Both the position numbers and the translations under genes were made by a program. Positions 49,801 to 57,200 of a DNA stretch of 64,000 nt are shown one piece after another. The number at the start of each line of letters is the position of its first letter. Position 1 is the stretch's first letter. A model generated the notes under the pieces. It was given only the letters and a program-made list of their open reading frames with translations, was not told the origin of the DNA and searched no databases. The stretch spans positions 43,580-107,579 of the forward strand of contig CAYJLW010000005.1 in assembly GCA_964370965.1 (NCBI GenBank), read 5' to 3'. The stretch comes from CAYJLW01 sp964370965 (lineage in GTDB: Bacteria > Actinomycetota > Acidimicrobiia > UBA2766).

Positions 49801-51046
49801 GGACGTCCGGGACGGTGAGCCAGACCGTCTGCTCGCCGAGCGCGAGGGAGGCCCCGTCGGCGTCGCCGTATGCGGTGAGCACCAACGGGTACGCGCCCGC
49901 CGGAGTCCCCATCGGCACGGCGTAGGTAACGTCGAAGTGCGCCGAGGCGCCTTCCGGAGGGACGTCGAGGGCGACGCTCGTGGGGTCCACGCCACCGAAG
50001 AAGACCGCGCCCGCCGGGTCGGGGACGAGGCGGACGTTCTCGAGGTGGCGGGTGTCCGCCACGGCATCGGCGACCGCGGCCTCTATGGCGGCGGGGAGCT
50101 GGTCGGCCTGGGCGAGCTCCACGGCGCCGCCGCCCGTCGGCGCCAGCCAGTGCGACCAGTACTCGACGAAGTCCGGCGCGTCGCCGTTCACGTCGTTGAA
50201 GGTGGGGTCGGCGCCCGCCGGGCGGTTGCTGTCGGACTGCACGGCGTACACGCTCGTGCCGCTCGCCGCCACCTCCGCGAGCACGCTCTGGAGGTTGTAG
50301 TCGTCTTCTGTCCCCACGAGGTCGTCGGGGCCGGGATCCGTTCCTGTGGACCAGATGCCGGTCTTGTCCGGGACGCCCTCGTTCAGGTTGTCGTCGTGGG
50401 GTACGTCGTCGCTGAAGACGATCACGATGCGCTTGGCGCCCGGCCGCCAGTGGACGTCGGTGCTGTGCACGACCTCGTGCAGCACCCGGGTGTGCGACTC
50501 CGGGTAGTCCTCGCCCCCGAAGAGCATGGGGAGGGCGTTCAGCCCCGCCTCCACGACCGCCGGGTCGCCGGTGAGGTCGGCCTTCAGGTCGAAGGGGGAC
50601 TCGCCGGCGAAGCCGTACACGATGCCCGCGCCCGGGGGGCAGGTCCCGTCGGTCGTCCCGTAGCTGAAGGGCGGCCCCCGGGGACTCTCGTAGCAGAAGC
50701 GCCCCGGGTGGTCCTGGAAGGCCGCCACCCCGAAATGGGCGTCACGCACGAGCCCAGGGGTGAGGGACGCCATGATCTGGGTGGCGGCGTCGACGGCGAT
50801 CGCGCGCTCGCTCCACATGCTCGCCGTCGTGTCGAAGACGAAGAGGACGTCGGCCTTCGCCAGCGAGTTGCCGTCCAGGCCGAGGTCGACCCCGCGGACT
50901 GCGGTGGTCCAGGGGGCAACGGTGACAGCGTCCAAGGGGGGGTTCAGCCCGGGATCCGCGGCGGCGGGCACCCAAGCGCCCAACACGGCCAGCGCGCCCA
51001 GCAGGAAGACGCCCAACACAAGTCCCGGTGCCCTGACTATTCGCAT
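37808..51046 (-). CDS. Giant secreted vWA/tandem-95/PKD protein, about 4400 residues
   Basis: 4412 residues from ATG 51046, which begins a good signal peptide (MRIVRAPGLVLGVFLLGALAVLG…AAA); an in-frame ATG at 51091 adds 15 residues and lacks a ribosome-binding site. Order: von Willebrand A domain (about 65-330; metal-site variant VFDTTASM); alternating tandem-95/cadherin-like (VLANDSDPNGD…) and PKD domains (WDFGDGTT, WDFGDGGT, WDFGDGTP), to about 1000; and a roughly 2400-residue central region. The central region has duplicated modules (NVDPLGPDGL / GIDPLGADGL) and EF-hand-like loops (KDPDGDGRIG, NDPNDDGKIY, TGDSQVTPADV). Then come PKD-like repeats and three terminal four-Cys repeats of about 98 residues ending TSWNSY. 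No LPxTG or anchor. Function unknown; perhaps adhesion or surface matrix. Confidence 0.75.
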   Translation of the reverse strand: MRIVRAPGLVLGVFLLGALAVLGAWVPAAADPGLNPPLDAVTVAPWTTAVRGVDLGLDGNSLAKADVLFVFDTTASMWSERAIAVDAATQIMASLTPGLVRDAHFGVAAFQDHPGRFCYESPRGPPFSYGTTDGTCPPGAGIVYGFAGESPFDLKADLTGDPAVVEAGLNALPMLFGGEDYPESHTRVLHEVVHSTDVHWRPGAKRIVIVFSDDVPHDDNLNEGVPDKTGIWSTGTDPGPDDLVGTEDDYNLQSVLAEVAASGTSVYAVQSDSNRPAGADPTFNDVNGDAPDFVEYWSHWLAPTGGGAVELAQADQLPAAIEAAVADAVADTRHLENVRLVPDPAGAVFFGGVDPTSVALDVPPEGASAHFDVTYAVPMGTPAGAYPLVLTAYGDADGASLALGEQTVWLTVPDVPPTPADDTAATPEDTTVSVPVLANDSDPNGDPVVPSTLTITGGPGVGAAAVDPATFEILYTPPEDYSGPDDLTYSVCDPAGNCAGGALHVDVTPVNDPPVASFTTDASAGVAPLGVGFDGSASADVDGSVVSWAWDFGDGTTGAGAAAAHTFDTPGLYPVALTVTDDLGATALASQPVLVVGAVADEATVPEDGQVVIDVLANDLDANLVPASVTWADGPGNGGISLDPLNGALTYVPRENWHGTDSFTYTVCDTQGLCMSAPVTVTVTPVNDAPVALFVASTTNGGVVPCETGVATLSSDVEGPIASHEWDFGDGGTATGETATHTYTQAGWWTVTLTVTDGEGAQASYSTTLRAVGFAADSATLAEDTTTSVDVLANDDGELIPAWTLEVTTPAAHGDAVVNPGTGTVDYTPAPDYHGPDSFTYKACDFVFGSCGEAVVTVTVTPVNDAPVAAVAASPTEGAAPLAVTLDSAGSGDPVDPEGRLVKWSWDFGDGTPVVHSSAPTTTHTYTAGGTHTASLTVTDDAGATATASTSVTVSSAAFTVDKTVGMAPLEVHFDASASPGPIVEYRWDYDGNGSIDETTSTPQAVFTYTTVSLWMPALEVAYADGSTSRAKGPRIQVVDLFNECTPVQVIGGLGWSQASDGLSKQVTVLMGRVPFFLGGIYLGLIQYSDPATSTTLGALVVTTDTGLRPWGDNGYEGQAFAIRTRPGGFALGPMTWRVDDARLFGIPLFQPDRVELSMNGWSFAGNVDVGDVVLLPPRLPVRRILKGFLDDLVAQIDEFRRLSAAGMNPPPLLGIDPLGADGLDVDGTLGTLRDRLAAAAVTFAIPKGRCTYSNPFDDFEALLDGIDFDLGPTSVRLSGPDPGDGDRPVLEPTLDPTQFSVSVGLEIKVRRTIAAPVAMAKADVPGETTAPLTLEFGAALGADLDVSKLLTPGQEIDAFSLHPSTGFHLRLYTMDPLNPDLATEVPVEQRAALFRLIEVILSGHAKVDVNFAVGLKDPDGDGRIGLRDWTSGLPIGELVDVGFRDAVGKDLDIALYADIGAVQPDGHAAGLTIDVEDLSTLDWATILDHVNVFVDGGRLICGFAQGIVEGIADEIDASARLGSAAGAGVSLQPLVNVDPLGPDGLAFQEVATGLAGRIRAQAAILFPAVCTGGAENPIGTFLDGLDFTTPSGIGLDISGALPGDDSDVPVVSLVMDPEGNPVSAAVQVEVAFRRRLTKDLSLEKDGIGFSVAGGFALEGRAALDLRLDLAPMNQEPPGPPLVTLGENTSIGLRFYTPDAQDPAATGEILFRPSWAVLGLLDLDVAGRGRIDANIVVGLHDPQGPGGDGLITPEELAGASFTDLVSVDFVKSPGNAGDDFDARIELDTPLVDGSPDGWVGVRVPDFSQLGHGMPNLTDFLYYDLGPLGGLDLAKIDVTAIIVGILRYLESLSKTATTGSFTIPFTEVNLGDALDAIWAPVRSWADMLVTARVQCGQNDTTPPSGGWAHFDEGEDPLIYCQVITPTGNAAGMTVDGVAQSGLELVTPAPFPAGTVGAKPTESIVFRVLDPAEFRFPNLRFNFTDGPTGGTKTAIPRVTSLDDLAMRVSTLITGNADTDVVHYDGNLHTLTIDFALGGGPLSTSAEIALGEELRSRLGVEGFDADAGSSLSASIGRTDLEIGLGVILAGGDQVSRWNPASGGYEALAQAGGGDSITDHFFLKVGAPGGEFSVADLSAEATVQATGRLGILGVDLRGNQGANRAFSLGRANPDTPAVSVAVNDDAGYQSNPLTVGGQAVPDAILISDFLRRPGDFLQASCNLRLDGGLEAQASLSGLGDLLGDLSTLSGDLEMHWPADPGGSLFQANSCVPDFAGFTAGPSPEFRERLARFTAGGVNLKAIIVAKLRELLRKWSSRLNSDDPNDILNQGLKVLNVKPKEVLGFVDRIEARLSLLERPGRNPGTARCATSPAAISFTGTARIPYVKAGQRLYCRAKTAGGAAAVRWNVTGGHDLTGATDPTTAGPDPSGSFSFEVDDPAAFAVDTAVTDDAGTEMASDFPSFGALPTIKDIYEALGSVLGAGFQGVNIGDLLQIDFSTPGEIGFRVKAGICSPYYFGLPGADPRACGTSWAAAGPDLATSLSLPANPGQPNLVEVDGSLDASVDYRAAFETGFRVVLPPEGGDESGVSLLVDRDSRVGAELRLAADTNFRARLGPLAVLAGTPSDPVKIRGRFGVSLAPNIDPGATEQYVPLSALTGVDLGVDTLAAAEKFDCGTAPDLDLLPTGDVCAHLPVYTQGSGGAPEAAGSAVFRIWDTKALIENGAPADPVPDSHPNLDLDVSDELLTNLGNAFLNLDFFDILDFVFERLQNELAAHASEDRLPLVGSSYGDVYAFVTDVRNGLGQLRLARDAIRELADIGALRTCIPEILTDVLGPAGFVGDYVTACGPAVAVLLQTVGFAPTGIGILQDRTGDSQVTPADVEVIVACKDAMPCTDADPLANVADVNLRLRLGGGTSVYTPVDLGIPGLSIQSRSDSSPASVALGWSVDLSFGVDWLQGFYIEGLPGQDEMTFGITARPPSDMKLTLGFLAATFTDPAPGPDSPNRVQAGLFVDLPDGKHYNGDALTALVDMDPSLRVDAEMNLDVAVGGDGGAGVDTGFPSLDGRFLFKYDDVTAGFNSDAGDGADPDTLAFEDVGLDFGSVLTKMLKPMAEDVRRYIYLPPVNDALDFLYTDMPVVTELNDMWDLGLNGTRVIDVVEQTCHLIAGGTPGGEILPQCRMGLVRTLNDVRGFLDAIAAMQGNLRLQLTPRFDIDGGAAYSASAPVDAASPAFANMVTTAPGRPADALEDEIAGGSGGARAFTEYFRLPWLDNPMSLVKVLFGTDASLVEFDTGKLAFHPDKMNLLDLNIPLWGIPEVLSLDLSIGIDLTVGIEGRVIVGYDTRGIRGALAEQGTFHAEKLLDGLYLGTKDTQGNKIDNLVFTAQVDATLAAALNTFFVDVELGLIGRLKVAVTVRFNDPNDDGKIYVDEIVALGAEDDLACLVNASVSLTASLSGYIDIRLVVFEGHWEIEFGSWNLPVSTRNCDGSSAGGSAGGPRAAVDATPLPQGAGGPLHLDAARSSPGAGGHQIVKYVFNCGKGDPFDAYDVQVRTENWYDCRYPVAGKYSTSVTVVTDESPFKDFDAVLLKMTSGIGIHTSFKRVQVVPNQSPLMYDLTKIEGPRPWVYRAWPDVPVRWQVEASDPDGDPMTYAVDCGNGTHLELGANPEFACTYHDRTSYRMQVWAYDRWGAFVRHEFPVDVFDNEAPGTGLLSVSPFRITYTESVRISVGAPGAADPDGDPDPAGGVAEWEFRCSNDGFVPHYTTSPWYECGRFPVTDVFAGPWAEVRVRVRDKLGVWSAETPIIPMIIFANSPPVVGFMDVPTGRGFLGALIRVDDVVIRAPNAADDDGTVEEYRFRLTSSDRTVTHQEVYTTSDTVNFGQLSPGVYNAVVNVRDDFGTWSSDEFYPFGGFRVWDTTAPSVALRVEPGTVRWNTDMWLYGDGANAWDSGDAITGYQFDCGNGNVTGWIAESAYNCGRLAGGIWYHAKVRVQDAFGDVSAWATTVLDVGVYVYPNERPVAGPLTIQDLPVTTVEDAVIGAPYATDSDGSVVAYRFELYTEYLFQQTLFASSGETASSSWNFGHLPESAPLELYALKVWAKDDFGDWSAAPSELFGGFTVIPHRAPSTFWVDKSGYCRDIFTCYIATAPVHVWWDASTPYDGAAVSYYEWWCNDGQGGTTTARDIWVSLPEGDRYCQVRSFDNFGTASPWNILLSWHMFPHIGPSAFGVSPSGTCRDGWLCFIADMPLTISWSTPTFYDGAGLWYYELSCSDGRGGSTTGNSYSFGGFPTGGGKVCNVRAWDTMGHASGWMQTSWNSYDHLGPSAFAVDRMGVCGGFLGLVCFIAGLPMHIWWTQPTFYDGAGLSYFEVSCSDGRGGTTTGTEMWFMQGFPAGGGKVCSVRAWDNRGYASAWMQTSWNSYS

Positions 51047-51241
51047 CGTCCGCAGCCCGTCTCCCGAACGAGGTCCCTCCGAAACACCCATGATCGCCGA
51101 ATGACGCCCGTGTCACAACTGTCAACCTGCGCCACCCCGGCGCGTGCCCGGGCAGAGCGGCGCCCGAGGAGTTAGTCTCGGGCGGGCCGTGCGTCCCTGG
51201 GCTTGACGCGCGGCCGAGGCTGAACGTCCTGGGAGGCCGAC
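51047..51241. promoter_or_regulatory. Divergent promoter region of the two largest genes
   Basis: 195 bp between the giant vWA gene (-) and the 2326-residue propeller/PKD gene (+). On the minus strand TTGACA (51125-51120) is a perfect -35 hexamer, but the -10 position 17 bases on (ATTCGG) is poor. On the plus strand I see only GGGAGG seven bases before the GTG at 51242. Shared regulation of the pair is plausible. Confidence 0.35.
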
Positions 51242-54200
51242 GTGGTCGGATCAGGCCGGCGTTGGGGCGCCGTGCTGGCAGGGGCTCTGACGGCGAGCGT
51301 GCTCGTCGCCGTCCCCACACCGCCGGGCGCCCGGGCGGCGACGACCGACCGTGTCTCTGCCGGCGGGGAGTGGATGGAGAGCCGCAACCCGTCGGTGAGC
51401 GCCGACGGCCGCTACGTCGCCTTCGAGTCCTACGCCGACAACCTCGTCGCCGGCGACACGAACTCCAGCCCCGACATCTTCGTCCACGACCGCACGGCCT
51501 GGACCACGACCAGGGTGAGCGTGGCCTCCGACGGCACGGAGGCGAACTTCGGGGGGCGGGACCCGCAGATCTCCGCCGACGCCGCCACGGTGGTCTTCGT
51601 GTCCGACGCCGACAACCTCGTCGCGGGAGACACGAACTACGCCACCGACGTGTTCGTGCACCACATCGCCACCGGCGTCACGGAGCGGGCGAGCCTCGAT
51701 GCATCCGGCACCGAGGCCGCCGGGGCGGCCACGCTCCCGTCGGTGAGCGCGGACGGCAGCCGGGTGGCCTTCCTGTCCGCCGCCTCCCTCACGGCCGCCG
51801 ACGGCGACTACGGCGACGACGTGTACGTCCGCGACCTCGCCGTCGGCACGCTCGCCCTCGCCAGCGTCGATGCCGCGGGGGCGAACATCGACGCCTGGGT
51901 GACGGCCCCGGCGATGAGCGGCGACGGCAACGTCGTCGCCTTCGCCACGAACGCGGACCTCGACCCCGGCGACGCCAACTACCAGCTCGACCTGTACGCC
52001 CGCGACCTGGCGGCGGGGACGACGGAGTGGGTGAGCGCCGGCAACACCTGCGGCGCACCCGGCGACGACGCCTCCGCCTCCCTGTCGGCCGACGGCCGTT
52101 TCGTGGCCTTCGACGTCTCCTCCTGCTCGCTGGACGCCACCCCCGAGCCCGGGATCTGGGTGCGCGACAGGGCCGGGGGCACGACGGAAAGGGTCTCCGT
52201 CTCAGCCGCCGGTGTGGGCGCGACGGGGAACCCGTACGACACGCCGACGATCTCCGCCGACGGCCGCTTCGTCGGGTTCTCCTCGGCCGACGACCGCCTC
52301 GTCACAGGGGACGCCAACGGCGTCGAGGACGTCTTCCTCCACGACCGCGACAGTGGGGACACGGTGAGGGTGAGCGTCCGCGGGGACGGCACCGAGGCCG
52401 ACGGCCCCAGCGGAGCGCCTGCCGTGAGCGGCGACGGCAACGTCGTCGCGTTCCACTCCTATGCCACCAACCTCGTCGACGACGACGCGAACAGCGCCGC
52501 GGACGTGTTCGTACACGACCGCACCGGCACGGGGTCGAGCACCGAGGTGGACATGGGTGCCTCCGGGGAGCAGGGCAGGCCCCCCTACGGGGTCGACTTC
52601 GACGCGTCGGGGATCGACACCGGCGGGCGGCCGATCGTCCTCTGGCACTGGGACTTCGGCGACGGCGAGACCGCCGATGGCAGCCCCACCGCCACCCACA
52701 CGTTCACCCGGGCGGGGGTCTTCGCCGTCTTCGTGCGGGCGGTCGACGACCTCGGCAACGTGTTCCTCGGCCGGCGCACCGTGACAGTGGCCGACACGGA
52801 CCCGCCCGTGCCCCGCATCACCCTGCGGCCGTCGTCGGGGCCGCCTCCCCTGGAGGTCGCCTTCGACGGCACCGGCTCCACCGACGACGGCACCGTGGTG
52901 TCCTGGCGCTGGGACCCGGGCGACGGCAGCTCCTACGTGGACGGCGACACCGCCACGCACACGTACACCGACCCGGGCGTCTACACGGTGGGCCTCAGCG
53001 TCACCGACAACGAGGGCTTCCACGCCTCGGCCACGGCGTCGGTGGTGGTCGCCGAGGGCATCCCCACCGCCGCGTTCACGGTCACGCCGCCCCGGGGCGG
53101 GGCGCCCCTCGACGTCGACTTCGACGCCTCGGCGTCCGCGGACAGCGACGGCACGATCACCTCGTACCTCTGGGACTTCGGCGACGGCGAAACCGGCGAG
53201 GGCGTCACCCCGGCGCACACCTACGACACCGACGGCGTCTACGAGGCCCGCCTCACCGTCACCGACGACGCCGGCCTCAGCGGCGTCGCCTCCCAGTACG
53301 TCGTCGTCGCCCCCGACGGCGGCACCGAGCTCGTGAGCGCCGCCCCCGACGGCGCCGGCGGCGACGGCACCAGCCACGGCGGCTCCGTGAGCGCCGACGG
53401 GCGCTACGTCGTGTTCCACTCCTACTCCCGCAACCTCCTCGACGTGGAGGGAGGCGGTTCACCCGGGATCTACGTACGCGACCGGGAGGCCGGCACCACG
53501 AGCCTCGTCGTAGCCGACACGGCGGAGCTCGAGACGGGCTGGCCGCAGATCAGCGCTGACGGCTCCACGATCGTGTTCTACGGGGGATCCGACCCCGGTG
53601 ATTCCGACGGGATCTATGCCGTGGCGCGGGGGGACGGCGCACCCAGGAGGGTGAGCGAGTCCTTCGACGGTCGGCCCGGCGACATCATCGTCACTGGCGC
53701 CAGCAGTGACGGCTTCGACGTGAGCGCCGACGGCCGCTACGTCGTGTTCCGGGCGTACCAGTGGATCCTCGAGCCCCCCGGGGGCTCGGGCTGTAGCGCC
53801 GACACCCGCGCCGGGATCTCCCCGCACGACTACGAGACGCACAACACCTATGCCATCCCGTACGCGGAGGCCCTCGTGCGCAAGGACGTCGCCACCGGCG
53901 CCGTGCAACGCGTGGACGTCCACACGATCACTCTGCCCGGGGGGGGCGACTGCGTGACAGGGGCCGGCAGCGACGGCCTGCACGGCATGGCCGACTCCCG
54001 CGCGCCACGGGTCAGCGGCGACGGGAACATCGTCGCGTACACGGGCGGCAGCGTCGAGTCCGCCGTCCCCAACCTCGCATGGTGCTGGCGCTCCGACGCG
54101 TACACGTCGCATGGGGAGTGGTTCCACCACGTGATCGTCCACGACATGGCCTCGAACACGAACACGGCGATCGTGGACCCCGAGGTCGCCGCCTGGGAAC

Positions 54201-57200
54201 CGCCGCCGGATCCGGGCACCTACTGCGACAGCTACCTCCGTTTCGACCAGGTCGGCCCCGACGTCTCGACGGACGGCCGCTACGTGGCCTGGGGGCGGAG
54301 GGGCCGCTCCCCGGAAGGCCCCTACTCCCTCGGGGTGCGCATCCACGACCGCACCACAGGAGTGACGACCCCGGTGACGGCTGGGCCCTTCACCGATTTC
54401 CTGGGCGAGGTCGCCGGCTTCGCCCAGGAAGGCTCCCTGCTGGCCCTCTCCGCCTTCGCCCCGGACGCCGGGGAGGCGTCTGTCCACATCCGCGACGCCG
54501 CCGACCCGGACGTCTCGGTGATGTCGGCGGTGGGTGGCGCCGTCCCGGCGTACTTCGGGGGCCTGAGCGGAGCCACGAGCCGTGTCCTGGGGTACCAGTC
54601 CAACGGCGTGTACCCGGAGCTGGACCGCAACGGGGAACCCGAGACCCCGTTGTGGGCCTGGAACGGCCAGGACGTGTGGGCGCTGCAGGTCCCCGACCCC
54701 GGCGGGGGCGGCGGCGGGGGCGGCGACGACGACACCGAGTTCGTGGCCCTGCGGGCGGGCGGCAACGTCACGTGGGGGGCGGGCGACACGGCACGCTCGG
54801 GGCGGGTGACGGCGGTGCTGCACCGGGAGACCGCCACGTCGCCGCCCGAAGGCACCGCCACCTTCGAGACCTCCACGCGCACGCGCACGTGGCGGGTGGT
54901 GCAGGAGACGTGGGCGTCGCTGGCGGCCGCCGAGGGCGAGCCTGTCGTGGCCACCGGCCCCTGCGACCTCTACTCCCTGCCCAAGGCGCTCCCCCTCGCC
55001 CTCGACTTCCTCGCCGACCGCCGCCAGGGCGTCTGCGAGTGGCGCTTCACCGACGGCGGCAGCGTCGCCTTGAGCGTCGCCCGCCCCGGCGGCGGCGGGC
55101 CGTACCTGGACGTCCCGGCGTCGGCCTTGGGGGGCGAGGGCGGCGCGCCGGGCGTGGCGGTCCACATGGTGGGCCCCGAGGAATTCCAGGATCCCACGCA
55201 GGCGATGTGGGACAAGATCCGCACGCCGATCCTGGGCGCCGTGCGGCCCCTGCGGGCGAGCGTCGCCGGCGGGTTCGACAGGGTCACGACCAACGTCCAC
55301 GAGGCCCGCGACGGCCTCGTCGCCGGTGTCGACCGGGCGAGCGTGGACCTCTCCCGCTCCCTGGGGAATGCCGTCGAGTCCGGCGTCGTGGGGGCGCTGC
55401 GGCTCTGGCGCCTCGGCCTCGCCGGCACCGCCGGCCCGCCGCTGGGCACGACCGACCCGTCAGCACCCGACGCCAACAGCCTCCCCTCCCTACGGACGTG
55501 GCTCACCGTCCAGCTCCAAGGCGCCGCCCACCGCTTCTTCGTCGAGCCCGTGGCCGCGGCCGCCGACGTGATCTTCCTCGGCGACTGGGTGCGCGACACC
55601 CTCGGGCCGTGGGCGGACGCCAAGCTGGCGAGTCTCGTGGACGGCGTCTTCGCTCCCCTGGACGCGTACTTCGCCCACGTCGAGGACACTGTCGCCGCCC
55701 TCCCCGACGACGCCGCCTTCTCCGAGAAGCTCGCCGCGCTCATGAACATCCTCTACGGCGACCTCGCCGGGGGCGGCGACGACCCCACCATCTTCGGCAT
55801 CGACGACCTCACCCGGGCCATCGAGGCTGTCCGCGTGGGCTTCCACACGGAGTGGACGGCTTTCTGGGCGGACCTGCCCTACTCCGCGCTGGACGTCCTC
55901 GCCGGCGACGTCACCGACAACGTGCCCGAGGCCCTGCACGGGATCTTCGACTTCGTGTTCGGCTCCCGCGAGGCCTGGACGGACGCCGCCACCCTGAGCG
56001 AGTTCGGCATCCGCCTCATCGACGCCGCCACCGGCCGCCTCAACGCCTGGATCCACAGCATGGACATGTGGGTGGCGAACACGGCGGCGGGCCTCGCCGT
56101 CGACGCCGTCCCCGTGAGCCCCCTCGTCGACGGAGTCCTGGGCGCGATCGGGGGCGCCGCCGGCCTGGACCTGCCCACGTCGGCGGAGATCCGCGACGGC
56201 GTCCGCGACGTGCTCACCGGCGACCCGGCCGACCCCGGCGACGACGCCCGCGAGGCCGAGACCGTACGGGAGAAGGTCACCCGGGCCACGGCGGCCTTCG
56301 ACGCCTTCCTCGAAACCGACGTCTTCGGGACGATCCGGGAGGCCGTCCTGGCGATCTTCGCCTCCGTCGACGACAAGGTGACCATGCTGCGAGACCTCCT
56401 CGTCGCCCCCCTCGACCGGGCGATCGCGTTCCTCGAGGGGCCCCCGCCCCCGGCACTCGACGCCCTCGTGAGGGCCGCCATCTCGGCCCTGTCGAGCTCG
56501 TTCGCCGCCTTCGGCTCACCCCTGGGGGGCGCCCTCGCCGCCGTCCTCTCCGCCGAGGCGCCCCGCTACCTCGATCGGGGCTGCGCGGACGGCTGGTCCC
56601 TGCTCGCCGACGTCTCCTGCCTCGTCGGCAAGCTCCTGCCCGAGTGGGTACGCCTCGCCCGGCTCGCGTTCGAGTCCAAGGTGCCCCTGGCCGGTGACGA
56701 CGTCCCGCCCGTGGCCGTTGCCGGCCGCGGCACGAACGTCTTCGGCCTCGGCAAGCTCGACGTCCCGACCGGCCCGGGCGTGGACACCGCGTCGGTCGGG
56801 GTGTGGCTCACGCGCCGGGGCGGAGAACCCCCGCGGGGGTCTGCGATGCTCGTCTACCGCAGCGGCGACGTCCAGGGGGCGATCACGAGCACCGGCTGGA
56901 CGTCGGCGGACGTCACCGCTGCGGACGGCACGATCGAGGAGATCGACGGCGACGGCGCCGAGCTCTCGGCCTCGGGACCATGCCGCGCCTACCGGTTCTA
57001 CGTCGGGGGCCTCATCCGCGCGCCGCTCGAAGGCGAGCGCACCTGCACCTGGCGTTTCGGCCCGGCGGGGGCGGTCGGACTGCAAGTCGCGGGTGACGTA
57101 CCCGGCTGGGTCGACCTGGCGCCCGCGCCCCTGTCCGGGGGCGCCGGCGGGGCCATGGTGTCAGCGTTCCCGCCGTTGCTCTCCGCGTTCGACCTCGCCG

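Noticed and set aside
48128..51175. 1015-residue plus-strand open frame
   Set aside because: Antisense shadow of the vWA/PKD N-terminal part of the giant gene; low-complexity composition and no domain.
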